The notes: generated by a model not told the origin, from the sequence alone. A DNA stretch of 64,000 bases from Pyrrhosoma nymphula (GCA_963573305.1 OY754329.1:46768417-46832416); one strand, 5' to 3'; shown: positions 32,801 to 44,659, counted from the first letter of the stretch. A program made the numbers and translations.

Positions 32801-33805
32801 GCTACTATTCAAGGTGTTCTGCTGCCATTTCCTCGTTCGGTGAAGTGAAGCAGATTTTGTGCTCTACTTTGACCGTGTTCGAGTTCAAAAAATAAAAATG
32901 AACTGACTGCGGAAAGAAATGTTATTCTATTACAAAATCGTCTCGCAAGCTTACGATCGAAATCAAGCGATCCCTGAATGTGCTGAAAATGGCATCAGCT
33001 CCTCTTTGTCTCAAGTGAGTTTATTTAGTCACGTGGGCCAATATGGTTTCGATACCACAAACACCAGACTTAGGTATTTAGCCTCATCAGCATTATTAGG
33101 ACTAGTGTTGGCTGTCAGCATTTAGCCAACGTTAACTTACGGCATTTAGTTAGCTTTAACTTACAACAGTGGGCAAATAATGGGGACCGCAGTGGTAGCC
33201 GATAAATGACTTAAAATGTCGGGATCAGATCATCCATCTACTCTCTCGGCTACTCCTGGATGAGGCTAATTTCCATTCCACATGGTTATTGGTTATTCTA
33301 CAATATTTTACTTCGTCATAATAGGGCTGAGAATTAGTTATAAATTTACCAAATGTATAAATGCTTTTAATTTAATTTTATTTTGAAAAGTGCTGACTTG
33401 AGCGTAATTTCAAATGTGTGAAACATTTCTTAACGCTGGAACAAAATAACAAAACTTAACAAAATTTTCCCGTCAGTGAACAGGTTCCCATTATACGCAA
33501 CATCACTAGGCATGATCGTGTCCATATGTTTGTAGACTTTATTAAGTAACAGAAATGAAGTCTTGCAAAAAATTGCATTGTTTGCGTTAAAGGTAAATAA
33601 ATTCACAATGACTTTTGGAAATGGTATCAAGAGATGTGAACTGCTGTTGGGAAAAGGCAAATTCTTCCAAAATTAGATACATGCTAGTGGGGTTCCTAAA
33701 AAATAGGAAGGATTGTATAGATATTCATGTCTGCCGGAAACACGGAGATGAACTACAATTTTGGAGGATAATAGGGAACTATATGTTAATATTTGTTAAT
33801 TATGT
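29832..33805. other. AT-rich DNA, no gene recognised
   Basis: The CpG-richer patch at 31470-31840 contains a GGGTGACCT / AGGTCACCC inverted pair (about 31714-31768). A TGTATG/TGTG microsatellite lies at about 32657-32680. No exon can be supported. Confidence 0.45.
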
Positions 33806-33809
33806 ATGT

Positions 33810-33990
33810 CAGCGATCTTTCTGGGTTTACACCGGGTATTTAGGTTCATGGTGGCCAACGTTTCGATGCTCAAGTCGAGCATCGTCCTCAAATTCTCACC
33901 TCTGCCCTGAGGACGATGCTCGACTCGAGCGTCAAAACGTTGGCCGCCATGAACCTAAATACCCGGTGTAAACCCCGAAAGAGCGCTGAG
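33810..33990. repeat. Foldback with decayed hammerhead-like cores on both strands
   Basis: Arms of about 80 bp (33810-33890 and 33908-33990; outer CAGCG...TTTCTGGGTTTACACC, inner CGATGCTC...GAGCATCG) flank a 17-base loop. Plus strand, right arm: CTGAGGA (a valid CUGANGA) then a long GATGCTCGA/TCGAGCGTC stem, then AAAAC where GAAAC is expected. Minus strand, left arm: TTGAGGA then the same stem and an intact GAAACG. Each copy has lost a different conserved base. Again the palindrome centre lies just 5' of the first box. Confidence 0.78.
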
Positions 33991-33999
33991 ATACATCTT

Positions 34000-36690
34000 C
34001 GCCAGGAAATCCTTTGTTAATGATGTTCCTACGAAATACGAAGGATATCATTCATCAATATTTTAATAGTGAAGGCAAACTCGTAGGAGATGAGTGGCTA
34101 AAGCATTCAAGCGCGTATTCAATATGTTTAAGTTTACAGTATGGTTCTAATTGCACGTTTACGTTAATATTGAAGCCAAAATTGCGGCGTCCTTATTCCG
34201 CGCAACCTCAAAATACGTCCTTCTAAAACGTTTCATATCTACCTTGACGTATTAAATATATCTGACATCAGCATTTTCATTTCAACATGAACTTATCATT
34301 GCAATAATCATAAACTCTTACCCTACCCGGCAATCGACTACGAAGAAATGTTAAACAAAAACATATGAGACACATGATATAATTAATTATTTTTCGACGA
34401 TAGCGAGGAAAGGAAAAAAAGCATGAAATTAGAACATTTATTGAAAATTGCTTAAGTGACAATGAAGAATTTCCAGGACCAAGAACCGAATCACGGACCT
34501 ATGGATTTCAGGCTTTGGCTTCGAAATACAGAATTCTGGGCGGCGTACAATGTCCGCTGCTGGCCCAGTAAGCTGGAGATCCGTTGTTCGATTATAACTC
34601 CAGAAAATCCCATCTCATTGTGCAATTTTCAACGGAGAGTGAGAAAGAGAGATCCAATCCAATCCTCTGATCCAATTAGGCCTTATTTTGTGTATATTGG
34701 TACCAAAACATGGAGGCAATCACCTGCACGAAGGGTGACGTCACGGAGGGATAGGCTCCTGTAAAAGGGGTCGGTAAAGGAGCGGAGGGGCGAGGAAAAC
34801 ACATGATAGGCAAGGCTACCAACATAACTGCCTTTAATATGAGAGGGTGGTAAGGTGCATCAGCATCGTGTTTCACAATAGTATTTGCTATCCAAAAGAA
34901 GATGCATCAAAATACGGTTATAGTGTTCTCAACCCATTGGAAAACCCAAGTAACAATGGAATTAAGAGCCATAGATATCTAGAAAGTTGGTAAGAATAAC
35001 AGATTTGGCATACATTTTGAATATTAGCTTAGTATTTTGAAGTGTGTAACGAAGATTTGCGACCTTGGTAACACCGGTAGTCAAACGCGGAGATTACCTT
35101 ACATCCTCGAGCGAAATATGGCCATTTTTTACTAAATAGCGTAACAACCACCATGCTTCGCTACTACTAACTACAAAACATACAGCATGTATGTTTGAGA
35201 CACAGATGATGGATCTTGCAAACTTGAGAAAGCACAGGAGAAAGTGAAGTCTTTTGTTTAAAACACTCGAGCAAATCGGCACTAAATAGGACAGGTATTG
35301 GAGAAGCGGGGAGGCTAGACATTGGGTGTTCCAGTGCCTGCATTATGCAAGATTTGCGTCCAAGCAACCTCATAATGTATGCCCTTGCGCTAGATTATAG
35401 GATTTTGAAGTGGGTGTACTCAAATTCCGGAGGTGAATATCCCATCTCGCAGCAAATGATGGTCACTTCCAATCCCCTAAAGGAGGAGGCGCAGGCGATG
35501 AACCGCATTTCCAAGGCAGGGTGTTTGTAATTGGGTTTCTAAGCTGCTCCCACGGCTTAACAGACATCTAACTTGGACTGCAATCTCGTGACAGCCAGAA
35601 AGCGACGATAGCTTGTAGTATACGAGATGCGTTTCCATAACTAGCGGCAAGCACGTTTCTAGCGAAATATCGGGTTCGTTTGCCGCTGTGCGATGGATCA
35701 GCTTGTAGCCATGTCATACGAGGCAAGTGACTTAAAGAATACTATTTTTACAGTAATTGTATCGGAATCATTCGAATACTTGCATGAAAAGGAAGTTAGA
35801 TATACTTTATATCTTGCGTATGCTTGGAAAAATTTGAACATTTTTTAGGTTGTAAAGCACTCTCGCATGAGTTTTTTTTCATTAAGACGTGACTTGATCC
35901 AGTTTCCCCTATAGTATTGTGCAATCCAGACAGAAGCTTATCTAGACTTAAGATTTTGATGGAAGTGCTGCTTTCGTGGCAGAAATATTGTAAAATTAGA
36001 ATATTTAGAATTAATAGATTACATAAAAAAATACTAAAGAAACTCAAAAGATTTCATGCATAAAATGTACCTATTTGTTTTCATTTTAGTATATTGGTTA
36101 CATTTATTTCAAGGTATCATGTGCGAACATTTTCCTTGCATTGTTTCTAAGAATTACTTTTTTAAGGGGGGGTAATTTTTTAATGCTGTGCTGAATCGCG
36201 TAAAACATTCTAATCATTCTTTTTATGCTTCATAGAGCGCAAAAGTGCTATTTACATATTTACGATTAACGAGATATGGGGAAGGAAAGCATATAGGGCT
36301 ATCGTTTAAATTCTAGCGTATGGAGTATTTATCTCTTCTTTTATATTTAACTATGAAAATTAATCTTTTGTTATTATGTAAATGAATATACCAATTAATA
36401 CGTCATGTATCCCTCTATCTCGTTTGATTGACATTCTGACCTCTGAACTAGAGAGGTAGTTTTTGAGCTCCCAAAGAACCAGAGTATAGTTTAATATCCT
36501 GTTACCTAGCTTAGGAATCTGAGGCTGCCTTGCCAAACCTGCGTCGTATTGAATTTCTTCATTAAGAGAGGTGCCTGAGAAAGCAAAGGTGGACGGAGAC
36601 GGATTTGCCTATGGAAACACCGATGAACATCCCACAGGGTTGGTAGTTCTCAGAAAAAGGGTTTTGGCTCGGCAGTCCTGGTAAATGCTT
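34000..36690. other. AT-rich DNA, no gene recognised
   Basis: Frames of 60-100 codons occur on both strands with no recognisable domain. GC-richer 34470-34790 shows no start/donor pair that I would trust. Confidence 0.45.
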
Positions 36691-36697
36691 GTAATTA

Positions 36698-36798
36698 ATG
36701 TTGAGAAAAACCAACTTTGTTATTTCCACAAAACTTTGTTCACATTTATTATTTCCACAAAGGCTTTTGGAAATAACAAAGGTGGTTTTTCTCAACAT
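36698..36798. mobile_element. Small foldback/MITE-like element, 101 bp
   Basis: 31-bp arms (left begins ATGTTGAGAAAAACCA, right ends GTTTTTCTCAACAT) pair with one mismatch around a spacer of about 39 bp. The spacer repeats ATTTCCACAAA words. It lacks the hammerhead-like boxes and so belongs to a different family from the other foldbacks. No target duplication can be assigned with confidence. Confidence 0.7.
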
Positions 36799-36799
36799 G

Positions 36800-38230
36800 G
36801 ATATCCATAGTTATCACGAGGTCAGGCCTGAATTTCTTATGCTTATAATTAAAAACTCTACTTAATAATTTACCCTAGGATATGAATACTGGCATTCCAG
36901 ATTAATCAATGTGCTAAAAAACTCGTTAAAACTTTAAAATTTTTAATTGAGTAAATGCGTAGGATGGGAAAACTAAAGTCTGTTACGTGTAACCAAGAAG
37001 GAATTACGTTTGTTTGAAGCTGAAAGGGCATTTTCAATATGAAGAAAGCAAAAACAGTTCTCTGTTTTCGTTTTTTATACAGCTTCGTACATCGGACTTT
37101 AGTCTCTGTAGATTTGTCCTATAGAAGTTCTCGGCTTAAGGATATACTAGTTAAACAGCTCTTTACCTAGAATTATTTGATCTTGGAGTGGTTGATCTCT
37201 TTCCAGAAATTGACGTTCCTCGCTTTATTCAAAACTTTAACTCAAAGGCTGTTCATCTATCATAAACATAGCGTTGTTTTATCACGCAGGAAGATTTTAT
37301 GCATTCAAGAAGAGAGCAGCTGATGGTAAATTTATATTAAAGATTAATCAAAATTTCTCTTGCTTTCATCAGCAATTTGGAATAATCTTCAGTTTGAGAG
37401 ATTGTATTCGAATGCTTTAGACTTTGGATAGAAAAATCGAATTCTCAGCGTAATACAAGGGCTCTCCTCTTGCTTGTCTCCGATCTGTCGACGGTACTCG
37501 ATAAATACTTGTGGAGTAGATGTTAACTCATGCTGGAATCTGCGTTAGTTTTTCGCGCAAATGACGTTATTTCTTTTTCAGTCGGGGGTATGCTTACTGA
37601 TTCAGCAACACATAATGTTTCCATACTTTGCTGGAATGTTTATGAAAGTGAGACTTTGATTTATTCATAGTATTAATTTTTAACAGAATCCGTACTCATC
37701 AGTTGACTCGAGTGAAAATAAAATGCATAGAATTTGCAAAGGACTCTTGCAGTGCCGAGATCGTAATAATTAATTTCTTAATCCATTATTGATTTGGAAA
37801 TGTTGCCATGGTGAATGTGAGGCATGCAACTTTAACGCTCAAGTTTCGGTTTACTGTTTCTGTCTAGCTGGTTGAAGTGCTCAGCGCATTCGAAAGGAAA
37901 AAGATTAGAAAAAAACAGAAATGTTTGCATGAAATGCAACAAAATGAAATTTTTGCAAGTGTAACCACAACTAGTCTCCTAGCAGTGCATTTCAATGGAG
38001 AAACTATGGTTTTTTGAAAGTATATGCACCCTGCAAAACCAATTTTTCCTTAGGTTCTAACTAATGGTTTTGTTATTTGGGGAGACGACCGACAACTGAG
38101 ATCATTTTTGCCATTGAGGACTTGTGGGTAGTTTGGTGAGTTTGAAAATGACCAATTTTTCGATTTTTTCGTCCGTTTTCGACGCCATATTTGGAGGTTT
38201 TCACGAACAACCGTTAGAGGGATAACACTA
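36800..38230. other. AT-rich DNA, no gene recognised
   Basis: Short chance frames only. No repeats above a few bases were found. Confidence 0.4.
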
Positions 38231-38235
38231 ATTTG

Positions 38236-38298
38236 ACCTCTACAATATGCCTTTACCCACCCCCTTCACCTCTACAATATGCCTTTACCCACCCCCCC
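38236..38298. repeat. Direct duplication of about 31 bp
   Basis: The word ACCTCTACAATATGCC with the following TTTACCCACCC occurs twice back to back. The second copy has an expanded C run. Confidence 0.8.
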
Positions 38299-38403
38299 AC
38301 GGGCCTATGGAGTGAAACAGGGGTGCTAGGGTGGGACGGTACGCGGGCCCGATTTGGCCATTTTCAAAAGTGAAAAACGCATTTCTTGTGGAAATGGTAA
38401 GGT

Positions 38404-38545
38404 GGAAATGGGCATTTCTGGGAGTCGAGGACGTTTCAAAATGATGATTTTCAAGGCATTTTCGTGATTTGGAAATGGGCATATCTGGGAGTCGTGGACG
38501 TTTCAAAATGATGATTTTCACTGCGTTTCCGTGAGTTGGAAAAGC
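38404..38545. repeat. 67-bp tandem duplication with a diverged third copy
   Basis: GGAAATGGGCAT[TT/AT]CTGGGAG followed by GGACGTTTCAAAATGATGAT occurs at 38404 and 38471 (period 67). A diverged, displaced copy occurs at 38706, where it leads straight into the 81-bp minisatellite. The open frames reported across it are products of the repeat. Confidence 0.8.
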
Positions 38546-38739
38546 GGAAAACGATTTCCCCTTCCGTAACTTGCCCTGAACCCACCCCACAAAGAGGTTT
38601 GCGGGCCAATGGAGTTAAACACGAATTGGTTATAATCAAAAGTGAAAAACTCATTTTCGTGAGTTTGAATAGCGGAAAACGCATTTTTAGCGCGATCGAT
38701 AACGAGGAAATGGGTATTTCTGGGAATGGTTGAAGTTTC

Positions 38740-39024
38740 AAAATGTTATTCTGTGTAGTATTTTAAGAATAGAATCCCTCACGCTCATTAGTGATTATTG
38801 GTGGGAATTGGTGGAAGGCTAAAATGTTATTTCGCGTATTATTTTAAGAATAGAATCCCTCACGCTCATTGGTGATTATTGGTGGGAATTGGTAGAAGGC
38901 TAAAATGATATTTCGCGTATTATTTTAAGAATAGAATCCCTCACGCTTATTGGTGATTATTGGTGAGCATTGGTAGAAGGCTAAAATGTTATTTCGCGTA
39001 TTATTTTAAGAATAGAATCCCTCA
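38740..39024. repeat. 81-bp minisatellite, about 3.5 copies
   Basis: The unit begins AAAATGTTAT and contains TTTTAAGAATAGAATCCCTC and GGTGATTATTGGTGGGAATT. Unit starts are at 38740, 38821, 38902 and 38983, so the period is exactly 81. Units differ at only a few positions. The array ends at 39024 partway through a unit. Confidence 0.92.
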
Positions 39025-39233
39025 GGTCACAACGTTAATATAAGTGGGCTTTTATTAGAGGCTAATGAAATAGTATTGTTGACGGAGTTCTCTCGGGTAG
39101 TGTGGAAGGGGGAAATTAACTGTCAACAGTTGGAAGTTAATTGTTGAGAGTAGTTGGCATTAATCAATTTCTGACTTGCGTGTGTGGTGTATGGTCGCCA
39201 TGATTTGCCAATCGTGTACGATCAATTAGGAAG

Positions 39234-39372
39234 TGTAAATCCTCCATTTAAAGTGATACGTGAAATGTTATTAGTACAGTGGAATGAATGTGAGTGAAAA
39301 GGAAGGGTAAATCCTTCATTTGAAGTGAAATGTGCAATGTTTACTGCGGTGGAATGAATGGAATTGCATTGT
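39234..39372. repeat. 73-bp imperfect direct repeat
   Basis: GTAAATCCTCCATTTAAAGTG...GTGGAATGAATG recurs 73 bp later as GTAAATCCTTCATTTGAAGTG...GTGGAATGAATG. It is a third adjacent tandem duplication within 1.2 kb. Confidence 0.75.
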
Positions 39373-39512
39373 ATTAAATGGCTGTTGCGGGGCGAGTTTT
39401 AGTGGAAGGAGGGAAGAAACTGTGTAGAAAAGGTGTTTATATGCTAGAGAACCAACTGCTCGATCGCTGCGCTACGTACAGTGGAAAAGAGGAAACGGCA
39501 TTTTTTCACAAT

Positions 39513-39542
39513 ATGGCGGAGAGGAAAAAACGCACTTCTCAG
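39513..39542 (+). CDS. Weak candidate first exon (MAERKKRTSQ)
   Basis: An ATG followed by G (ACAATATGG) opens ten codons reading MAERKKRTSQ. Directly after is CAG|GTTTGA, a possible but poor splice donor, and an in-frame TGA would follow if it were not spliced. The upstream 100 bp is somewhat CpG-rich. A highly charged, basic N-terminus would suit a DNA- or RNA-binding protein. No continuation exon was found. Chance is a good alternative. Confidence 0.22.
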
Positions 39543-39549
39543 GTTTGAA

Positions 39550-41270
39550 AGTTTTTCATTTCTAAAGTAGTTGTTGTGTTGAAAGTGTTAAACAAATTTG
39601 CATAGCTTGCATAATAAGTGAGGTGAAATTGGTTCTGATATCTCTGTTTAAAGTGGGTGAAAATCGCGAAAACAAGTGCGAGACGAAAGCTCACCTTTAC
39701 CAAGAGGTAAATTTTTCCAGCTCCTATCTTTCCTGGCTCTGCTCTGTTTTTAGTTGAGCGGTGTCAGGTAGTCAAAGACTCAAACGGTAATACATCCTAG
39801 TATTCTTCTGTGGTGTACCAGATGTATCAGTGCTCGGATCCATTTAATTCTCTCTTTATATTCCTTTGCCATTCTAAAACAAAATCAGCTATTATTGGTA
39901 ATCCGATGCTTGTAAATCAAATTGACCATTAAAATATCCTTCGTGTAGCAATGCATAAAGTTTCTATTACTAATACCAAAACATTGCGGAATCTAAAAAT
40001 TATAGTAATTTCCAATAATCATCTGCAATGGATAGATTAAAGTTATCAAATTTCCAATTAAATTAACAGCATATTTTATCAAATTGAAGTCAACATATAT
40101 GTACTCTATTATTATCATATTATTAGTTTAATATGGGCTACTATTATTCACGGATGTTTAATAATCTACCGGATACACTGGGCACTTAGTTGGAACGAGT
40201 TAAAAATCCCTGTGTAAATTATATTTTCTGTGTGTGCTCACGCACCAGCTATTCTAACGCAGTAAACCAAATAATTTGTCTCGTTTATTTAAGGTAGTGC
40301 CCGTTTCGCGCAAAGTAATCAGAAAAAACAATTCTCCATTGCTCTACTTTCCTGCACATACGACCACCACGCACGTTCAGAAACTCATTTGTGGTGACCT
40401 CATTCAAAGAAAGAAACTGGAAGGGAAATAAATTCACCAGATAATTGTAAATCTAAAGTTTATAATTATTTCCAAAATTTTCCATGTATTTGATGTTATG
40501 CTAATATATATTATTTACGTAATTTTACATTATTTATTAATATATTTTTATGATTCTTTCTTACTCTGAAGGGCTTGTATCTAGAGTAATCATAAATTGT
40601 ATTCTACTTAACGTATTTGATCTTCCAAGCTGTAGAAAAAAACTGTCTGTGCATGTTGATGATTAGCCAATTTACGGCCTCTGTCATTCGAATTAACTTC
40701 GTAATGTTATTTTTCGTGTAAACTATTTAATTTCTGCTATCAGTTCCCGGGTGATCATCTATAGTTTTGCATGTAATTGCAATAAAACTAAGCTGAGAGT
40801 CCTGATCCATATAATTTTCAATTAGATACTGTACTGGGTCGCTGCCTGCCCGCCGACAGCGACGACCGTACATCCAAAATTCTCCGCGTGACACCGTCTC
40901 CCTACCGTGCGCGTGAGGCCAAATCCGAATCACCCTCAATTTTTTGAGGCAAACAAAAAGAAAAGAAGACCTTTGGAAAGAAGGTCATGCAGGGGTGGAG
41001 GTCCCTCGATCCACCTTTACCCTCGTAAATAACTTTAAATATGATACGAAATGGAGTAGGGCGACACCTGACGTGAGATAAAGAACCCCAATGCTTCAGA
41101 AACACGTATATTGTCATCACTAGGGCTCATATTACAATAAATCACACTTAAACTTATCCTAAATGAATGATGATGAACGAATGTATGAATGGTGAAACAT
41201 CTTGCATCGACAAACCGGATGAATGAACAAAGGATGAAATAAACATGAAAATAACTAATACTAAATGAAA
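39550..41270. other. AT-rich DNA, no gene recognised
   Basis: No domain or element was recognised. A slightly CpG-rich patch lies at 40830-40930, with an unassignable minus-strand frame (40727-40939). Confidence 0.4.
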
Positions 41271-41275
41271 TAAAA

Positions 41276-41298
41276 TATTTATTTATTTATTTATTTAT
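41276..41298. repeat. ATTT microsatellite (SINE tail)
   Basis: Five to six ATTT units form the tail of the minus-strand SINE that ends here. Confidence 0.85.
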
Positions 41299-41470
41299 AT
41301 CATTAACCTGAATACAGCCTCGAGAACCATTTTACATCAGGCGTTGTAACAAAGGACAACACAAACAGCCATGTCCTGGGAGGAGAAAAATCCTCCCCTG
41401 GCGGAATTCGAACCCGCGACCTTTGGGTTGGCAGGCGAGGACGTTACCCCGCCGCCACCGAGGCCGACAA
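41298..41470 (-). mobile_element. tRNA-Gly-like SINE, family B
   Basis: The minus strand reads GGCCTCGGTGGCGG (A-box region), CTCGCCTGCCAACC (an anticodon arm with GCC in the loop, the glycine anticodon), then GCGGGTTCGAATTCCGCCAGG (T arm and B box) at 41465-41397. A body of about 95 bp follows and ends in the ATTT/AAAT simple repeat. A tRNA head, a short unrelated body and a simple-repeat tail are the standard SINE layout. The head differs from SINE family A. Confidence 0.75.
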
Positions 41471-41620
41471 TATGACAGAATCGTCCCCTTATTGCATTTT
41501 GTATGATTAAACCAGAAACATACTCCTCGCACAGGAGGTGGGGATCGATCGAGAAGAAAATAACAAATAAAGACCGGGCTCTGAGGGAGCCGATCACCAC
41601 AATTATTCATCCAATCACCG

Positions 41621-41652
41621 CGACGAAGACGCGAAGTTTCGCGTCTTCGTCG
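41621..41652. repeat. Perfect 15-bp hairpin, CpG-rich
   Basis: Arms CGACGAAGACGCGAA and TTCGCGTCTTCGTCG are separated by GT. Flanking ATCACC and GGTGAT extend the pairing imperfectly. Confidence 0.9.
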
Positions 41653-41760
41653 TGGAAAAACTGGTGATTATTTATCGGGATGGGGGGGGAGGTAGCACTT
41701 ATAGGGTGTATGGCAGATGTTTGTCGTGCTCGACCGGTGCTTATCCGTCCTGACTCAGAC

Positions 41761-41795
41761 ACAAGTACAAGAGATACCCCATCTCTTGTACTTGT
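41761..41795. repeat. Perfect 15-bp hairpin, 108 bp from the previous one
   Basis: Arms ACAAGTACAAGAGAT and ATCTCTTGTACTTGT surround an ACCCC loop. Pairing resumes outside through TCAGA/TCTGA after a mismatch. The sequence is unrelated to the hairpin at 41621. Confidence 0.9.
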
Positions 41796-41799
41796 ATCT

Positions 41800-42500
41800 G
41801 ACGAGGATCGGCCCTTTTCTTCAGCCACGGGCCAATTACAGGCGTGCAGAGCTTTCCCCTCTTTGGCACGCAATCGCCGCCCGCCTTCAGCTGACCACCA
41901 CTCGATCCCCGAATCTTCGTCTCCACTCCCGCATTTCTCCAATCATGCCAATCAAGGGACGTCTACAGAGCGTCCCAATATGCTCGGGTCCCTGGACTAA
42001 CTATCCGTGCCGGCGATATATACTTGTCGCCCGACACGTTTCTTGACTCCGTCCTCCTTCGCTGCCCGTCACTCGTCCTCTGCGGAACCTCCTTTGTTTC
42101 TTAATAATTCTGCCTTCCGGTACACTCCTCCGTTTCTTCACTCTCTTGATCGTTTTTCGTAATTCTGCCCTCTTTTTCTCTCTCACGGCCTCCTTTTCTA
42201 TGTATATCCCCGGCGAGGGATAGCACACGGGGAGGGGAAGGGGGTCTTTTCACTGAGGCGGGGACGGTGGTTACTCGCCGCACCCGGGGAGTCAACTATG
42301 CCCGCTCACTTCACTACCCCCGACTAGGGCCTATTCAGCCAAAAAAACCACTTTTGACCACGCCACTTTTTCAGACTCACACCGCGTCTCTCACTCATTC
42401 CACTCCTTTCTCTCAGACAAGGAAATACATTTACGCTCTGAGCGCGTAAGACAAGAACAAAAAATAGAAAATCACCTGTTTCTTCCCCACGCCTGGGGTC
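41800..42500. other. C/T- and CpG-rich block without a clear gene
   Basis: Both strands show overlapping 60-110 codon frames because stop codons are rare in this composition. None is recognisable. The block may be regulatory. Confidence 0.35.
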
Positions 42501-42549
42501 GCCCAACTAGGGGTCCTTGACCGCTACAATACCTAGTGTAACTGATGGT

Positions 42550-42622
42550 GATACAGTTATGAAAACTCAAACCCTCGGGATGGGAGCCCAGTGCTTTACC
42601 AACCTCTCCAATCCGATCCTCT
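42550..42622 (-). other. Possible decayed tRNA-like SINE head
   Basis: The minus strand reads GGATTGGAGAGGTTGGTAAAG, GGGCTCCCATCCCGAGGG and TTTGAGTTTTCA, which resembles a tRNA D arm, anticodon arm and T arm with a decayed B box (GGTTTGAGTTT versus GGTTCGANTCC). No family partner was seen in the window. Confidence 0.3.
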
Positions 42623-42629
42623 TCTAATT

Positions 42630-44395
42630 AAAAAGGTTCTCTTTTGACTTGCTCTTATTCTTTCCTATTTCCTCTTTTTCAACGAAGTAACTCTCTCTTG
42701 CTTTCCATGTACATTGTACATGGCTTGTCCATTCTATTACCTTAACTTGTGTTAATCCAGTCCAGTTACATCACTTCACCTCGAACCGTTTAATCTCGTC
42801 TATTGATATACCATTCGGTGATTTGGATCTCCGACGCTGTCGTAGATAATATGTGCGAAATAATATTATTAACATACTCCCTCAAACGTTAGCGTCGCAT
42901 TCCCCGAAAATTGCGTAATCGGGCTTCTATGGTAATATTCATGATTCATGATTCCAGAAACAATCATAAAAATTGTAGCCCTCCGATGGCGACGGATTTT
43001 GGCTTGGGATTCATTGAGGGCGTAATTTTGTAGCCGTACATTGCAGTCCAGCGATGGGAACTATTGTATTTGCTTCAAACACTTCGCCTTATTTCCTGTT
43101 TCTCACAAACTGTCGTTTGCTTTCATACCTCCCGAAACGATTCTGAAAGCATCGAGTGGGAGAATTCAACGTGGGATTCGGAGTATTCACAGAAGAGGAA
43201 CTGTCGAAAGCTGTCCTTCATTTTTTTTTTCTCACTTATGTACATTGTTCCACCTTCCAACATCTCCACAACGTTTCCCCTGCTACATCTCTCTAATCTT
43301 TCAATTTAGACTTCTTCTCAATACTACCTGACTCCTTTTTTGCTCCTACTTCTTTCCTTATGGAATTGACGGCCAATGAACCTATTATCCCTTCACCCCT
43401 GTATAACCTCCCGTCCAGCTTCTTTCCACCTTATTTCACTTCATATCTCAGTCCAACTTGAGGGCCTCCGTCATTTCCGTGTTGGGATTATGATTTTTAA
43501 AATTAATTTCTGAATTAATCTCGGAAAAAAATTTGGAAGCCGATAAACACATGAGAGTAACCGTTCAAAGTGGGCCTACGTCTTCCTAATTACTTTTCAC
43601 TGTGGTCCATCCCACCACTTTCACAACTTCTCCCACTTTCACAATTCCTCGATGCTAATGAAAAACATGTCCTCTGTTGACTAAATCCAATCTTTATCGG
43701 AAGTCAAAATGCGCTATCAAAATAATATTAGCAATGTTGTAGGCTCGGATTGGAAAAAAATATTTCATTAAAACTTGTTCATTTAACAAACTGCATGTTT
43801 TTATTTCTATCATGTAATTCATGCTGTCAGTGTAAGTAGCATTTTTTACGAAACAAACGTTACTGTAGAGTTTTTCTATTTTTTTAAATCATACAGTCAC
43901 TATGGAACCTCCTGGAGTACTCTCTTTCGCCTTTCACTCAGCTAGTCTTCACCAGGCTCACTGAGACTTACATGGACTCTAGTGAATCTGACCTTGTCGA
44001 TTAAGTCAGATGGCAGTTCCCGCTTAATTAATAGCCACCCCGTTCTCTTTTTAGTCCCTTCCTTATTGTCTGCGAAGCGGGGAACGACTTGTGATCCTCT
44101 ATCTCTAATTCCCTTCAATCCACCCCCCACCATCCGTCTCATTACTCATTTGGGATTTCTCAATCCACTTGCCTCTTTTAACGGCTATGAACTTTCTAGT
44201 CCCATATTCGTTATCCAAACTCTTTTCCTCATTTTTTCCCGTTCTTTATCTGTATCTGTATCAAGAGGTAAGGTATATAATCATCGTCATTGTTGTACCA
44301 AACAATTGCTTGCCGAGTACTTCACCGACTGCGAAGTGTTTCGTAACGTTTCCACCATAAATACATCTGTTTCCCGGAATTAAAACCCTTTTAAA
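42630..44395. other. Non-coding DNA, no gene recognised
   Basis: Pyrimidine-rich stretches at 43230-43460 and 44080-44360 support long chance frames on the plus strand (for example 43982-44383, 133 codons) that have no recognisable domain. Confidence 0.4.
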
Positions 44396-44399
44396 ACTA

Positions 44400-44600
44400 A
44401 GTGTATGCTTTGTGCCTATTCTTTCCGTCCAAGATTCCTTGTCTTATCTTCCCTCTGTCCATCTTACCCAACGTGCTCACCTCCATCACTCTCTTCAACG
44501 AGTAGTTCTCCCTTAATACTAACTTCAGCCAAAAATGTACCTCCTTGTAATTTATCCTATTACTTCTTTCTTTCACTATCATACTTCTAAGCAGGGGGTA
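44400..44600 (-). pseudogene. LINE C-terminal tail fragment
   Basis: The minus strand encodes LVLRENYSLKRVMEVSTLGK and GKIRQGILDG. This is the same order as the better-preserved tail at 48192-48410 (VLRGEGMLKRVIDGRTLGKR, then GILDEI). It is a short, 5'-truncated remnant of the RTE-like type. Confidence 0.55.
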
Positions 44601-44659
44601 TTTATGCTGTTCCATTAATAATACATGTAAGTTCACAAGAAATAGTATCATTTCTTCTG

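Noticed and set aside
38740..39024. CRISPR-like array
   Set aside because: The 81-bp units are repeated over their full length with no variable spacers, and the window is clearly eukaryotic. It is a minisatellite.
41680..42046. Overlapping 106- and 109-codon frames as genes
   Set aside because: They run through the perfect hairpin at 41761, so part of each protein is a back-translated palindrome; mutually exclusive frames with no domain.
43982..44383. 133-codon plus-strand frame
   Set aside because: Pyrimidine-rich DNA; no domain recognised; minus-strand overlap equally long in parts.
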